DNA of 64,000 nucleotides from Burkholderiales bacterium (GCA_020248785.1 JADCGX010000109.1:1-64000), one strand, 5' to 3'; shown: positions 1 through 14,692, numbered from the stretch's first letter. The notes: a model not told the origin generated them from the sequence alone. Translations and numbers: made by a program.

Positions 1-54
1 CAGTTCGCTGCGCTCGACTTCACTCAATTCCAGCGTCGCCTTCGGTCGCGCCAT
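1..54 (-). CDS. IS630-type transposase, N-terminal fragment cut by window edge
   Basis: The minus strand opens an ATG at 54 and reads 18 codons to the window edge, beginning MARPKATLELSEVERSEL. This is the typical opening of IS630-family transposases, which start MAR-x-K and then have a helical segment. A GAGG stretch lies directly upstream of the ATG. The rest of the gene lies outside the window, so intactness cannot be judged. A different, complete IS630-type gene lies at 61571-62710. The call rests on a short N-terminus only. Confidence 0.5.
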   Translation of the reverse strand, partial: MARPKATLELSEVERSEL

Positions 55-137
55 CCTCGAACCTCGTCGTGCAAAACAGGGTACACGCTCAGACCCGAGG
101 TGTCGCAAATGGTTCAACGAATTTCTCAATCAGGACA

Positions 138-671
138 CTAGTCGTCCGGCTGGCCCGTCAGCTCGGGGAACAGCACCTCGGTGAAGCCAAAGCGCGTGAA
201 GTCCCGCACGCGCATTGGATACAGGATGCCGTCCAGGTGGTCGCACTCGTGCTGCACCACGCGGGCGTGAAAGCCCTCCACGGTCCGGTCGATGGGCGCG
301 CCCTTGGCGTCGAACCCTGTGTAGCGCAGCCGCGCATGCCGCGCGACCACACCACGCAGGCCGGGCACCGACAGGCAGCCCTCCCATCCCTCCTCCATCG
401 CACCATTGAGCAGCGTGATGACCGGGTTGATGAGAACCGTCGGCGGCACAGGTGGCGCGTCGGGATAGCGTGCGACCTTCTCGAATCCAAAGATCACCAG
501 GCGCAGGTTGACGCCGATCTGGGGCGCGGCCAGCCCCGCCCCGCCGGCAGCGTGCATCGTCTCGAACATGTCGCCGATCAGGCGATGCAGCTCCGGCGTG
601 TCGAACACACTGACCGGCTCGGCCACGCGCAGCAGGCGCGCATCGCCCATCTTGAGGATCGGGTGGATCAC
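138..671 (-). CDS. def: Peptide deformylase
   Basis: Removes the N-terminal formyl group from nascent polypeptides in the cytoplasm; a metalloenzyme. The 177-residue product has all three family motifs: GxGLAAxQ as [10 protein letters not shown] (residues 44-53), EGCLS (97-101) with the metal-binding Cys, and HECDH (141-145) with the two metal-binding His and the catalytic Glu. Length is normal for the family. The next gene upstream (phosphorylase, 684-1427) is only 12 bp away on the same strand, so the two are probably co-transcribed. No fmt neighbour is visible, so this may be a second def copy in the genome; that is inference. Confidence 0.95.
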   Translation of the reverse strand: MIHPILKMGDARLLRVAEPVSVFDTPELHRLIGDMFETMHAAGGAGLAAPQIGVNLRLVIFGFEKVARYPDAPPVPPTVLINPVITLLNGAMEEGWEGCLSVPGLRGVVARHARLRYTGFDAKGAPIDRTVEGFHARVVQHECDHLDGILYPMRVRDFTRFGFTEVLFPELTGQPDD

Positions 672-683
672 GCGTGGCTCCTC

Positions 684-1427
684 CTAGGACGTGGCGCCCA
701 CAGCGCACTCGACGATCCTGACCGCGCGCTGGATGGTCGCGCGCAGGACCTCGTCGAGCTCGGCAAGCTTGATCTCGTCCTTGCTGCTGCCGCGGCCGGC
801 GGCATGATTGACCACGACACAGAGCGCCGCGTAGTCCAGGTCGGCCTCGCGCGCCAGTGCCGCCTCTGGCATGCCCGTCATGCCCACCAGATCACCGCCG
901 TCGCGCGCAATGCGCTCAATCTCGGCGGCCGTCTCCAGCCGCGGGCCCTGGGTGCAGGCGTACACGGCGCCGTCCACCGCCGTTTCGTCGCAGCGGCGCG
1001 CCGCATCGAGCAGCAGCGCACGCATGCGCGGCGCATACGGCTGGGTGAAGTCCACATGCACGACCGCCGCTTCGGCCCCGGAGAAGAGGGTGTGCTTGCG
1101 GCCATGGGTGTAGTCAATGATCTGGTGCGGCACCACCAGCGTGCCAGGACCGAAGTCGTCGCGGATGCCGCCGACCGAAGCGACCGCGATCACCCCGCGC
1201 GCGCCGATCTCCTTCAGCGCCCAGACGTTGGCGCGGTAGTTGATCTCGTGTGGCGGCAGGGTGTGGCCATAGCCATGGCGCGCGAGGAACACGACCTCGC
1301 GGCCGGCCAGCGTGCCCAGTGTCAGCGCACCGGACGGCTCGCCATAGGGCGTGCGCATCACCTGCCGGCGGATGTTCTGCAGCACGGACAGCTTGGCCAG
1401 GCCGCTGCCCCCGAGGATCGCGTACAT
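684..1427 (-). CDS. S-methyl-5'-thioinosine / methylthioadenosine phosphorylase family protein
   Basis: Purine-nucleoside phosphorylase of the MTAP/MTIP family, 247 residues. It would split methylthioinosine (or methylthioadenosine) with phosphate in the methionine salvage route. The phosphate-binding GGSGL is at residues 6-10, RHG near 50, and the family block MTGMPEAALARE in the C-terminal half. The segment following it reads VNHAAG where MTAP enzymes carry an adenine-recognising Asp; that pattern fits the 6-oxopurine-preferring MTIP subgroup seen in pseudomonads. Substrate choice is inferred, family is clear. It lies between def and ligA on the same strand, 20 bp from ligA. Confidence 0.82.
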   Translation of the reverse strand: MYAILGGSGLAKLSVLQNIRRQVMRTPYGEPSGALTLGTLAGREVVFLARHGYGHTLPPHEINYRANVWALKEIGARGVIAVASVGGIRDDFGPGTLVVPHQIIDYTHGRKHTLFSGAEAAVVHVDFTQPYAPRMRALLLDAARRCDETAVDGAVYACTQGPRLETAAEIERIARDGGDLVGMTGMPEAALAREADLDYAALCVVVNHAAGRGSSKDEIKLAELDEVLRATIQRAVRIVECAVGATS

Positions 1428-1447
1428 GCTCGCCCTTCGTCCCTTGG

Positions 1448-4674
<3,227 letters not shown>

Positions 4675-4716
4675 CCCGGTCTCGGTCGTTGTTCTAGGCG
4701 GGTCGGACGCGCCCGC

Positions 4717-7700
4717 TCAGGCGGCCTCGGCCGTGAGCCGCTGCGCGGTGTCGATGTCCACCGCGACGATGCGCGACACGCCCTGCTCCTGCATGGTCAC
4801 GCCCACCAGCTGCTCGGCCATCTCCATGGCGATCTTGTTGTGCGTGATGAACAGGAACTGCGTCGAGGCGGTCATCGAGCGGACCATGTTGCAGAAGCGC
4901 TCGGTGTTGGCGTCATCCAGCGGCGCGTCGACCTCGTCGAGCAGGCAAAATGGCGCGGGATTCAGCTTGAACAGCGCAAACACGAGCGCCGTGGCGGTCA
5001 GCGCCTTCTCGCCGCCCGACAGCAGGTGGATCGTGCTGTTGCGCTTGCCCGGCGGCTGCGCCATCACCTGCACGCCGGCATCTAGGATCTCCTCGCCCGT
5101 CATCATCAGCCTGGCCTCGCCGCCGCCAAACAGACGCGGGAACAGCTGCCCGAACTGCACGTTGACCTGCTCGAAGGTACTGGCAAGCAGCTCGCGAGTC
5201 TCACGGTCGATCTTGCGGATCGCGTCCTCCAGCGTGTCGATGGCCGACTTCAGATCGGTCGACTGGCTGTCCAGGAAGGTCTTGCGCTCGCGCGAGGTGT
5301 TGAGCTCGTCGAGCGCAGCGAGGTTGACCGCGCCCAGTTCCGCGATGGCCTGGGACAGTCGCGTGATCTCCGCATGCAGGGCGTTGGCGCGCACCGGGTT
5401 GGCCTCGAGCCTGGCCGTCAGCGCGGTCTCGTCGGCCTGCACCTCGGACAGCTGCTGCGCAAACTGCTCGGCCGCCAGCCGGGCGGCCTGCTCCTTGAGC
5501 TGCAGCTCGGTGATCTTCTCGCGGCGCGGCAGCACATCGCGCTCCAACTGCAGGCGCTGCTCATCGATAGCGCGCAGCCGCTGCGTCAACTCATCCTGCC
5601 GGCTGCGCGCCTGGGCCAGACTGGCTTCCGCCGCGGCGCGCTGGCCGAGCCAGCCGTCGAGCCCGCTGCGCACGGCACTGTCGTCCAGCTTGGCGAGCTC
5701 CAGCTGCGCCAGTTCGATGTCCTGCGCGAGCCGCTCGGCATCGCTGGCGGCCACGTGGCTGGCCTGCTGCAGGTCGGCAATGCGCTCGCGCGCCGACTTC
5801 AGCTCGAACTGGATCCGGCTCACCTCGGCGGACAGCCGCTGCTGCGTTTCCCGCGACTCGCGCAGGCGCGCGTCGGCGGCGTCGTAGGCCGTGCGGGCGG
5901 TCTCAACCGCCTCCTGCCGTGCGGCCAGCTCTTGGTCCAACTGCTCGAAGCGGCCGTCCGCATCGCCGCGCTGGGCGCGCAACTCTTCTTCGTGCTGACG
6001 CAACTCGGCAAGTTCGCCGTCAATCTGACCGGCCCGGTGCTTGACGCGCTCGATCGTCTCGGTGAGGCGCACGTGCTCCAGTTGCTGGCTGTGCAGCTGG
6101 CCGCGCAGCCGTTCGGTCGCCTGCCGCTCCTGCTGCTGCGAATCCTGCGCCTGCCGCAGCGCCGCCTCGGCGCGCACCAAAGCGCCGGCAGCCTGCTCGA
6201 CCAAGAGCTTGTGCGCGCGCAGTTCGCGCTCGAGGTTCTCGATCTCCTGCCGGCGCGCCAGCAGGCCCGCCTTCTTATCGTCGGGGGCGTAGAAGCGAAC
6301 GCCATGGCGCGACACCAGGTGGCCGCCCTTGGTCACGAACTGCCCGCCGGCGGGCAGCTGCCCCCGGGCCGCCAGCGCAGAGGCCACGTCGTCGGCCGCA
6401 TAGACGTTGGTGAGCCAGTCACTGAGCACGGACGCAAGCGCCGCGTCATGGCCGTGTACGCGCTCAGACAGGCGCACGTGTCCCGGTAGATGCGGAACGT
6501 CGACACCGACCGCCTGGGCCGCGCTATAAAAGGCGACCCGTGCCGGCGGCGCGTTGGTGGCCAGCGCGCCGAGCATGTCGAGTCGGCCGACTTCCAGCGC
6601 CTCGATGCGCTCGCGCAGCACGGCTTCGAAGGCGACCTCCCAGCCGGCCTCGACCTGCAGCTTCTTGAACACGCGCGGCAGCGACTCCAGGCCCTGCGCG
6701 CGCAGCCAGGGATCAAGTTTCTCGTCGGCTTCGACATTGGCCTGCAGGTCGCGCAGCGCGGCGAGCCGCGCTTCCAGCCGCGCCAGCGTGTCGGTCTCCC
6801 TGGTGCGCGCCTCCAGCTGCGCCGAGCGCTCGGCCTGCAGCCGCGGCACCGAGTCATCGGTCTCCTGCAGCCGGGCCGAGGCCGCCTCGAACGCCTCCTG
6901 CAGGCGATCGATCTCGCCTTTGAGCTGCGCCAGGCGCGCCTCATCGTGCGCGCCGAGCTGGCGCTTTTCATCGTCCAGCCGTTCACGTCGCTGCTGCAGG
7001 CCCGACAGCTGACGATCCAGGTTGCGCTGTTCGCTGCCGGCGGCCTCGATCGACTGCTCGGCGAGCGCCGCCTCGGCACGGCTGGCAGTCAGTCGCTCGC
7101 GAGCTTGCTGATACGCATCTTCGAGCGCCGGCAGGCTCGCCTCGTGCTCGCTGGCTTGCGCGCGTGCCGTTTCCAGCCGCTCGCCCCACGCGTCGACCTG
7201 CCGCTGCAGCTCGGCCGCCCGTGCGTCGAGGTCGGCGTTCTCGCGGCTGCGCCGCTCGCGGTTGGCGGCGAGCGTCTCGGACTGCGCCACCAGGCGGGCG
7301 CGGCTGTCGACGATCAAGCGGATCTCGGACTCGAGCTTGCCGATCTCGGCATTGATGCGAAACACCTCGCCTTGCGCGGCATGCACGCTGTCGCCCGCCG
7401 CGTAGTGCGCGGCGCGCGCCTCTTCCAGCCGTGCCTCCACGCCACGCATCTCGGCGATGTGCGCCTCCAGCGCGCTGGTGCGCGCCTCGATGTCGCGCGC
7501 CACCTTGTCCTGCTCGGCCGCGGCCTCGCGCTTGCGCGTGAGCCACAGCAGCTGCTGCTGCTCGTCGTGCTGCCGCTTGTACTCGTGATACTGGCGCGCC
7601 ACCTCGGCCTGCTGCTCGAGCTTGCCGATCTGTGCATCGAGCTCGCGCAGGATGTCTTCCACCCGCGTAAGGTTGTCGCGCGTGTCGGACAGCCGGTTCT

Positions 7701-8241
7701 CGGTCTCGCGGCGGCGCTCCTTGTACTTGGACACACCCGCCGCCTCCTCGAGGAACACGCGCAGCTCTTCCGGTCGCGCCTCGATGATGCGCGAGATCAT
7801 CCCCTGGCCGATGATGGCGTAGGCGCGCGGGCCCAGGCCGGTGCCGAGGAACATGTCCTGCACGTCGCGCCGGCGCACGGTCTGGTTGTTGATGTAGTAG
7901 CTGGAGGTGCCGTCGCGCGTGAGCACGCGCTTGACCGAGATCTCGGCAAAGCGGCCCCACTCGCCGCCGATGCGGCCTTCGTTGTTCTCGAACACCAACT
8001 CCACACTGGCGCGGCCGCCCGGCTTGCGGTTGGCCGAGCCGTTGAAAATGACGTCCTGCATGGACTCGCCGCGCAGCTCGGCGGCCTTGCTCTCGCCAAG
8101 CACCCAGCGGACGGCATCGATCACATTGGACTTGCCGCAGCCGTTGGGGCCGACCACGCCCACCAGGCTGCCAGGCACTTCGATCTGCGTCGGATCGACG
8201 AAAGACTTGAAGCCGGCCAGTTTGATCTGCCGCAGGCGCAC
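4717..8241 (-). CDS. smc: Chromosome segregation protein SMC
   Basis: SMC ATPase (1174 residues) that compacts and segregates chromosomes with ScpA/ScpB. Walker A is GPNGCGKS (31-38). Two long Ala/Glu/Arg-rich coiled-coil arms (about 170-490 and 670-1010) flank a hinge that ends near residue 640. The C-terminal head carries the ABC signature LSGGEKAL and a Walker B with the D-loop, CLLDEVDAPLDD. Length is normal. It is the first gene of a minus-strand run smc-zipA-ligA; queF diverges from it across a 157-bp gap. Confidence 0.98.
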   Translation of the reverse strand: MRLRQIKLAGFKSFVDPTQIEVPGSLVGVVGPNGCGKSNVIDAVRWVLGESKAAELRGESMQDVIFNGSANRKPGGRASVELVFENNEGRIGGEWGRFAEISVKRVLTRDGTSSYYINNQTVRRRDVQDMFLGTGLGPRAYAIIGQGMISRIIEARPEELRVFLEEAAGVSKYKERRRETENRLSDTRDNLTRVEDILRELDAQIGKLEQQAEVARQYHEYKRQHDEQQQLLWLTRKREAAAEQDKVARDIEARTSALEAHIAEMRGVEARLEEARAAHYAAGDSVHAAQGEVFRINAEIGKLESEIRLIVDSRARLVAQSETLAANRERRSRENADLDARAAELQRQVDAWGERLETARAQASEHEASLPALEDAYQQARERLTASRAEAALAEQSIEAAGSEQRNLDRQLSGLQQRRERLDDEKRQLGAHDEARLAQLKGEIDRLQEAFEAASARLQETDDSVPRLQAERSAQLEARTRETDTLARLEARLAALRDLQANVEADEKLDPWLRAQGLESLPRVFKKLQVEAGWEVAFEAVLRERIEALEVGRLDMLGALATNAPPARVAFYSAAQAVGVDVPHLPGHVRLSERVHGHDAALASVLSDWLTNVYAADDVASALAARGQLPAGGQFVTKGGHLVSRHGVRFYAPDDKKAGLLARRQEIENLERELRAHKLLVEQAAGALVRAEAALRQAQDSQQQERQATERLRGQLHSQQLEHVRLTETIERVKHRAGQIDGELAELRQHEEELRAQRGDADGRFEQLDQELAARQEAVETARTAYDAADARLRESRETQQRLSAEVSRIQFELKSARERIADLQQASHVAASDAERLAQDIELAQLELAKLDDSAVRSGLDGWLGQRAAAEASLAQARSRQDELTQRLRAIDEQRLQLERDVLPRREKITELQLKEQAARLAAEQFAQQLSEVQADETALTARLEANPVRANALHAEITRLSQAIAELGAVNLAALDELNTSRERKTFLDSQSTDLKSAIDTLEDAIRKIDRETRELLASTFEQVNVQFGQLFPRLFGGGEARLMMTGEEILDAGVQVMAQPPGKRNSTIHLLSGGEKALTATALVFALFKLNPAPFCLLDEVDAPLDDANTERFCNMVRSMTASTQFLFITHNKIAMEMAEQLVGVTMQEQGVSRIVAVDIDTAQRLTAEAA

Positions 8242-8368
8242 GGGTGGTCCCTGGAGATGGTGGTGCGCCGTGAACCGCTGCGCGCACCGTCGTGGTTACG
8301 GTGAGAGGCTCGAATTGTTGGGATGACGCACTGGCTTCGCATGCTCTGTCCGTAGAATGATAACCAAG

Positions 8369-8384
8369 CAAGCTCATTAGCTTG
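8369..8384. promoter_or_regulatory. Small palindrome in the smc/queF divergent region
   Basis: CAAGCT and AGCTTG face each other across a 4-base CATT spacer, 14 bp before the queF ATG. This lies in the only promoter-bearing gap between the divergent smc and queF genes. It may be an operator or a short hairpin at the queF 5' end. No preQ1 riboswitch fold was recognised. Role is inferred from position only. Confidence 0.25.
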
Positions 8385-8398
8385 AAAACCGCGCCGCC

Positions 8399-8821
8399 AT
8401 GCCCAGCACTCCCAGCAAGACACTCGACACGTTTCCGAACCCGAATCCCAAGCGTGACTACGTCGTGCACATCGAGGTTCCGGAGTTCACCTGCCTGTGC
8501 CCGCTCACCGGACAGCCGGACTTCGCCACGCTGGTGCTGGACTACGTTCCGGACAAGCGCAACGTGGAGCTCAAAGCGCTCAAGATGTACACGTGGTCAT
8601 ACCGTAACGAGGGGGCGTTCCACGAGGCGGTGACCAACAAGATCCTGGATGACATCGTTGGCGCCATTGCACCGCGCTTTGCCCGCCTGACGGCCAGGTG
8701 GTACGTGCGCGGCGGCATCTTCACCACCGTGGTCGCCGAGCATCGCAAGAAGGGCTGGACGGCGGCACCGTATATCGAGCTCGGGCGGATCGGCGTCGAA
8801 GGCGCGCCGATGCGCGGCTAG
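8399..8821 (+). CDS. queF: NADPH-dependent 7-cyano-7-deazaguanine reductase QueF
   Basis: Reduces preQ0 to preQ1 in queuosine biosynthesis, a tRNA wobble modification. The 140-residue product matches the short, single-domain (type I, tunnelling-fold) QueF. It shows the [10 protein letters not shown] segment with the nucleophilic Cys (about residue 38), the QueF motif region [16 protein letters not shown] (about 58-73), and the conserved [11 protein letters not shown] strand. No strong Shine-Dalgarno is seen before the ATG. It is the first gene of the plus-strand run leading into the dap genes. Confidence 0.95.
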   Translation: MPSTPSKTLDTFPNPNPKRDYVVHIEVPEFTCLCPLTGQPDFATLVLDYVPDKRNVELKALKMYTWSYRNEGAFHEAVTNKILDDIVGAIAPRFARLTARWYVRGGIFTTVVAEHRKKGWTAAPYIELGRIGVEGAPMRG

Positions 8822-8836
8822 GCGATCGACCGAGCG

Positions 8837-10027
8837 ATGAACGCGGACCTCGCCAAGCTGCAACCGTATCCGTTCGAGCGGCTGCGCGCCCTGTTCGCCG
8901 GCGCCACACCGCCAGCCGCCCTGCCGCATATCAACCTTTCGATCGGTGAGCCCAAGCACGCGACGCCGCCGCTCATAAAGGAGGCGCTGGTGGCGCATCT
9001 GGGCGGGCTTTCCAACTATCCGGTGACGGCGGGAACTGACGCCTTGCGCCAGGCGGTTGCCGCTTGGCTCCAGCGCCGCTACCAGCTTGCATCGCTCGAC
9101 GCCGCCACGCAGGTGCTGCCGGTCAACGGCTCGCGCGAGGCGCTGTTTTCTTTTGCGCAAGCGGTGATTGACCGCAGCCGCGAGGCGATCGTTGTTTCGC
9201 CCAATCCGTTCTATCAGATCTATGAAGGCGCAGCACTCCTGGCCGGCGCGCGGCCGCTATTCCTGCCCACCACGCCGGCCAACGGTTTTCGCATGGATTT
9301 CGCGTCCGTGCCGCCCGGCGAGTGGGCCAAGGCGCAGCTCGTGTACGTGTGCACACCGGGCAATCCCACCGGCCGGGTCATGACGCTGGACGAGTGGCGC
9401 GAGCTCTTTGCCCTGTCGGACAAGCATGGTTTCGTGATCGCCTCCGACGAGTGCTACTCGGAGATCTACTTTGAGGAAGGCAAGGCGCCGCTGGGCGGCC
9501 TGCAGGCGGCCGGCCAGCTCGGGCGCGATCGTTTCGAGCGGCTGGTCGTGTTCGGCAGCCTGTCCAAGCGCTCCAACGCACCGGGCCTGCGCTCGGGTTT
9601 CGTGGCCGGCGACGCGACCATCCTCAGGCAGTTCCTGCTGTATCGCACGTACCACGGCAACGCCATGAGCCCGCCGGTGCAGGCGGCCAGCATCGCCGCC
9701 TGGAACGACGAAGCGCATGTGGCCGAGAACCGGCGCAAGTACGCGTCCAAGTTCGACGGGGCGACTCCCGTCATCGGCAAGGTGCTCGCCACGCAGCGGC
9801 CGGATGCCGCGTTCTACCTGTGGGCGCGCACGCCTATCGACGATGAGCGCTTTGCGCAGCGCCTGTATGCCGAGCAGCACGTCACGGTGCTGCCGGGCAG
9901 CTACCTGTCACGCACCGTGAACGGCCACAATCCGGGCGCTGGCTTCGTGCGCGTTGCGCTTGTGGCCGAGGTGCCCGAGGTCCTGCAAGCCGCCGAGCGC
10001 ATCGCCGCCTTTGGCGCCACCCTTTGA
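8837..10027 (+). CDS. dapC: Succinyldiaminopimelate transaminase DapC
   Basis: PLP enzyme of lysine and peptidoglycan precursor synthesis. It converts N-succinyl-2-amino-6-oxopimelate to N-succinyl-LL-diaminopimelate with glutamate. The 396-residue protein is a fold-type I aminotransferase: NPFYQIYEG (about 123-131), TPGNPTGR (173-180), SDECYSEI (203-210), and the Schiff-base Lys in SLSKRSN (K244). The following dapD (22 bp away) and nearby dapE support the role over a generic class I aminotransferase. The start lies 15 bp after queF. Confidence 0.93.
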   Translation: MNADLAKLQPYPFERLRALFAGATPPAALPHINLSIGEPKHATPPLIKEALVAHLGGLSNYPVTAGTDALRQAVAAWLQRRYQLASLDAATQVLPVNGSREALFSFAQAVIDRSREAIVVSPNPFYQIYEGAALLAGARPLFLPTTPANGFRMDFASVPPGEWAKAQLVYVCTPGNPTGRVMTLDEWRELFALSDKHGFVIASDECYSEIYFEEGKAPLGGLQAAGQLGRDRFERLVVFGSLSKRSNAPGLRSGFVAGDATILRQFLLYRTYHGNAMSPPVQAASIAAWNDEAHVAENRRKYASKFDGATPVIGKVLATQRPDAAFYLWARTPIDDERFAQRLYAEQHVTVLPGSYLSRTVNGHNPGAGFVRVALVAEVPEVLQAAERIAAFGATL

Positions 10028-10049
10028 ACGCACCGTATCGGAACCTCAC

Positions 10050-10862
10050 ATGGACGCAGAAAAAGTCATCGAAGCCGCCTGGGAACACCGCGCCACCATC
10101 AGCCCCGGGGCCGAACTCGGCGAAGTCCGCGCGGCCGTCAACGAGACTATTGCACGCCTGGACCGCGGCGAGACCCGCGTCGCGCAGAAGGCGGGCGGCC
10201 AGTGGGTCGTGCACCAGTGGATCAAGAAGGCCGTGCTGCTGTCGTTCCGCCTGCACGACAACCAGGTGATGGAGACGGGCGGCTATGCCCGCTTCTTCGA
10301 CAAGGTGCCGACCAAGTTCGCCGACTACTCCGAAGGCGACTTCGTTGCCGGGGGGTTCCGGGTCGTGCCACCGGCCACCGTCCGCCGCGGCGCCTACATC
10401 GCGCGCAATGCAGTGCTGATGCCGTCCTACGTCAACATCGGCGCGTACGTGGACGAAGGCACGATGGTCGACACCTGGGCGACCGTCGGCTCCTGCGCGC
10501 AGATCGGCAAGAACGTTCACCTGTCGGGCGGTGTGGGCATCGGCGGCGTACTCGAACCACTGCAGGCCAATCCGACCATCATCGAGGATAACTGCTTCAT
10601 CGGCGCCCGCTCGGAGGTGGTCGAGGGCGTGATCGTCGAGGAAAACTGCGTCCTCGGCATGGGCGTCTTCATCGGCCAGAGCACCAAGATCTTCAACCGC
10701 GAGACCGGCGAGGTGACCTATGGCCGCGTGCCGGCGGGGTCCGTGGTGGTGGCCGGCTCCCTGCCCTCGAGGGACTGCAACCTGTATTGCGCGGTGATCG
10801 TCAAGCAAGTGGACGCGAAGACGCGAGCCAAGACGAGCATCAACGAGCTGCTGCGCGCCTGA
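10050..10862 (+). CDS. dapD: Tetrahydrodipicolinate N-succinyltransferase DapD
   Basis: Transfers succinyl from succinyl-CoA to tetrahydrodipicolinate, the first step of the succinylase branch to diaminopimelate and lysine. The 270-residue product has the helical N-terminus ([12 protein letters not shown]) and a left-handed beta-helix made of hexapeptide repeats (about 100-230), with the conserved [20 protein letters not shown] block. The ATG at 10050 was chosen because it gives the family's standard N-terminus; the open frame runs further upstream but without similarity. It follows dapC directly. Confidence 0.97.
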   Translation: MDAEKVIEAAWEHRATISPGAELGEVRAAVNETIARLDRGETRVAQKAGGQWVVHQWIKKAVLLSFRLHDNQVMETGGYARFFDKVPTKFADYSEGDFVAGGFRVVPPATVRRGAYIARNAVLMPSYVNIGAYVDEGTMVDTWATVGSCAQIGKNVHLSGGVGIGGVLEPLQANPTIIEDNCFIGARSEVVEGVIVEENCVLGMGVFIGQSTKIFNRETGEVTYGRVPAGSVVVAGSLPSRDCNLYCAVIVKQVDAKTRAKTSINELLRA

Positions 10863-11039
10863 CGGGGCGGTCTGCCACGGCTGCCGGACGGCGCAGGTGC
10901 GGCACGGGAGCAGCGCTATTCGGTCATTCGACCGACTACCCCGCAGCGGGCGGGCTGCGTATGCTCAGGCGATTCTCTCGCCCGATGCGCATGCAAGGAC
11001 ACATCGGGTTCGGAAATCCAGACAAGCGAGGCGGCAAGA

Positions 11040-12185
11040 ATGATGGGGCTGGATCGACTGTTCCACCTGATGTCCGAAAAGGACGCCTCCGACCTGTATC
11101 TGGCGGCGGGGTCGCCGGTGACCGTGAAGATCAACGGCGTGTGCGTGCCGATCAACCAGGACCGCCTGGCGCCGCAGGGCGTCGTCGGTTTACTGGCGGA
11201 GCGGCTGACCGAGGCGCAGTTTCGCGAGCTCGAAGAGACCAAGGAGCTGAACGTCGGCCTTCCAGTACAGGGGATGGGCAGCTTTCGCCTGTCGGCCTTC
11301 ATGCAGCGTGGCTACGTCTCCGCGGTCGTCCGCTTCATTCCGCATGAAGTACCGCGCCTGGACCAGCTGATGCTGCCGGACGTCCTGAAGACGCTCGTCA
11401 TGGAGCGGCGAGGCCTGCTCCTGGTGGTGGGCGCAGCCGGTTCAGGCAAGTCAACCACCATCGCGTCGATGCTCGACCATCGCAACGAGCTTGCCACGGG
11501 CCACATCCTGACCTTTGAAGACCCGATCGAGTACCTGTTTCGCAACAAGAAGTCGATTGTCAATCAGCGCGAGATTGGCACCGATGCAGACAGCCTGAGC
11601 GTGGCGCTGCGCAATGCGTTGCGGCAGGCGCCGGATGTCCTGTTTATCGGCGAAATCCGTGACCGCGAGGCGATGGCGGCCGCACTGGCCTATGCGCTAT
11701 CCGGTCATCTTGTCGTGGCAACCATGCACGCGACCAATGCGGCGCACGCGCTGAATCGGGTCATCAACTTTTACACGCCGGAAACCCGGACAGCCTTGTT
11801 TCAGGACCTGGCGGCCGCGCTCAAGGCCGTCGTCTCGCAGCGACTGGTGCGCTCGCGCAAAGGCGGCCGGGTGCCAGCGGTCGAAATCCTGATGAACCAG
11901 GGCCGCACGGCCGACCTGATCGAGCGCGGGGACGTGCAGTCGATCAAGGAGTCGATGGAGCAGAGCCTGTCGCCCGAGAGCCAGTCCTTCGAGCAGAGCC
12001 TTTACACGCTGCTGCAGAAAGACGTTGTCACGCGCGAGGACGCGCTGGCGACGGCCGATTCGAATAACAACCTTCTCTGGCTCATCAATAACGCAGGCAA
12101 GCCAGCCTCACCGCATGGCAATGTGGCGACAAAAGAGGCTGTCCCCGCGTCGGCCTCGTTCTCCGATTTCACGCTCAACATTTGA
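11040..12185 (+). CDS. PilT/PilU-family type IV pilus retraction ATPase (dap-linked copy)
   Basis: A 381-residue secretion ATPase. It starts with a PAS-like N-terminal domain (SDLYLAAGSPVTVKING, about 17-33), then Walker A GAAGSGKST (131-139), an Asp box with ILTFEDPIEY, Walker B with LFIGEIRDRE, and the His box region MHATNAAHALNR. The C-terminal segment has an extended tail (about residues 345-381) that pilT lacks, as in PilU. It sits between dapD and dapE. Two further PilT-family genes lie at 56403 and 57709, so this is a third paralogue. Likely cytoplasmic and active at the pilus base. Confidence 0.9.
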   Translation: MMGLDRLFHLMSEKDASDLYLAAGSPVTVKINGVCVPINQDRLAPQGVVGLLAERLTEAQFRELEETKELNVGLPVQGMGSFRLSAFMQRGYVSAVVRFIPHEVPRLDQLMLPDVLKTLVMERRGLLLVVGAAGSGKSTTIASMLDHRNELATGHILTFEDPIEYLFRNKKSIVNQREIGTDADSLSVALRNALRQAPDVLFIGEIRDREAMAAALAYALSGHLVVATMHATNAAHALNRVINFYTPETRTALFQDLAAALKAVVSQRLVRSRKGGRVPAVEILMNQGRTADLIERGDVQSIKESMEQSLSPESQSFEQSLYTLLQKDVVTREDALATADSNNNLLWLINNAGKPASPHGNVATKEAVPASASFSDFTLNI

Positions 12186-12328
12186 CACTGCGCGCTCCGC
12201 GCGCAGCCCATACTGATTGGTTGCCTGCGCTCCGGAGCGGCCACGGGCTTCGGCAAAGATCAAGGGCAACGCAAGCGCTTGTGCGGCCCGCCTTCTGCTC
12301 TGGCATGCTACACAGTTTGTCTGCTTGA

Positions 12329-13480
<1,152 letters not shown>

Positions 13481-13526
13481 CCGCGGCAGTGAAAGGCCAA
13501 GAAGAACAATCTCGAGGAGACCACTC

Positions 13527-14420
13527 GTGTCGATTGACGCCCAGGCAAACCTGCGCACCTTGCGCGATGTGCTTCGCTTTGCCGTCACCCGCTTCAATGA
13601 CGCCGAGGTCTACTTCGGACATGGTCAGGTCGACGCTTTCGAGGAGGCGAGTTTCCTCGTCATGCGCTCACTCAAGCTGCCGCTCGATCGTCTGGACGTG
13701 TTTCTAGGCGCCTACCTAACCCACGCAGAGATCAACACCCTGCTGCAGCAGATCGATCTGCGGGCAAAAAAGCGCGTGCCGGCGGCCTACATCCTGAAGG
13801 AAGCCTGGCTACAAGGCCTGCGTTTCTACGTCGACGAGCGCGTGATCATCCCGCGTTCGTTCATCGGAGAGCTGCTCAAGGACGAATTGGCGCCGTGGAT
13901 CGAGCAGCCGCATGCGGCGTTGGACATTCTCGATCTATGCACAGGCTCTGGCTGCCTTGCGATCCTCGCCGCCGAGGTGTTTCCTAATGCGGCGGTGGTC
14001 GCCGCGGACATTTCAAAAGACGCGCTCGCGGTCGCAAAGAAGAACGTGACCGACTACGGACTGGAGTCGCGGGTGAAGCTGACCGAGTCCGATCTCCTCG
14101 CCGGCGTCGGCGCACGGCGGTACGACGTGATCCTGTGCAACCCGCCCTATGTGCCCGACGCGTCGATGCAGAAGCTGCCGAAGGAGTACCTGCACGAGCC
14201 CGAGCTTGCGCTGGCCGGCGGCGCCGATGGCATGAAATTCATCAAGCGCCTGCTGCGCGAAGCGCGCGGAAGTCTTAAGCGCGGGGGCATGTTGTTCGTG
14301 GAAGTCGGCGGCGAGCGTGCGACGGTCGAACGGCAGTTCAAGGACGTGCCGATGACCTGGCTCACGACGAGCGCTGGGGATGACATGGTCTTCATGTGCC
14401 GGCAGGAAGAGTTGCCTTAA
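13527..14420 (+). CDS. prmB: 50S ribosomal protein L3 glutamine methyltransferase PrmB
   Basis: SAM-dependent enzyme that methylates a glutamine in ribosomal protein L3. The 297-residue product has a helical N-terminal substrate-binding domain and a class I methyltransferase domain with ILDLCTGSGCLAI (about 131-143) and the catalytic CNPPYVPD motif (about 206-213). The gene begins at a GTG with GAGGAG about 8 bases upstream. PrmB next to dapE is a common proteobacterial arrangement and favours PrmB over PrmC. Confidence 0.93.
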   Translation: MSIDAQANLRTLRDVLRFAVTRFNDAEVYFGHGQVDAFEEASFLVMRSLKLPLDRLDVFLGAYLTHAEINTLLQQIDLRAKKRVPAAYILKEAWLQGLRFYVDERVIIPRSFIGELLKDELAPWIEQPHAALDILDLCTGSGCLAILAAEVFPNAAVVAADISKDALAVAKKNVTDYGLESRVKLTESDLLAGVGARRYDVILCNPPYVPDASMQKLPKEYLHEPELALAGGADGMKFIKRLLREARGSLKRGGMLFVEVGGERATVERQFKDVPMTWLTTSAGDDMVFMCRQEELP

Positions 14421-14692
14421 GGCGGTCAGCTTCGTGCCCTGACGCGCTGTGCCGCGGGTAGAGCGCCCGCCCCGGCGTCGCGAGCCGCGTAGCGGCAACT
14501 TTGCAGTGCTCCGTGAGCCGGGCGTCGGGGTAAAGGTCGTTCACGCGGTCGACGGCCCCCGGCCGCCGTGCGTGCTTCGGGCCGAAACGCAAGGGGCCGG
14601 TGCACCGCCCATGGCAAGCCGTGGCCGCACTTTGTCACGTCAGCGGCGCGCCCGGTGCGAGCCAAGGCCGGCCCTCTGTACGATCCACGCCC

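Noticed and set aside
8242..8398. Possible preQ1 riboswitch upstream of queF
   Set aside because: The leader is short, and no preQ1-type pseudoknot or A-rich tail was found, only a small palindrome.
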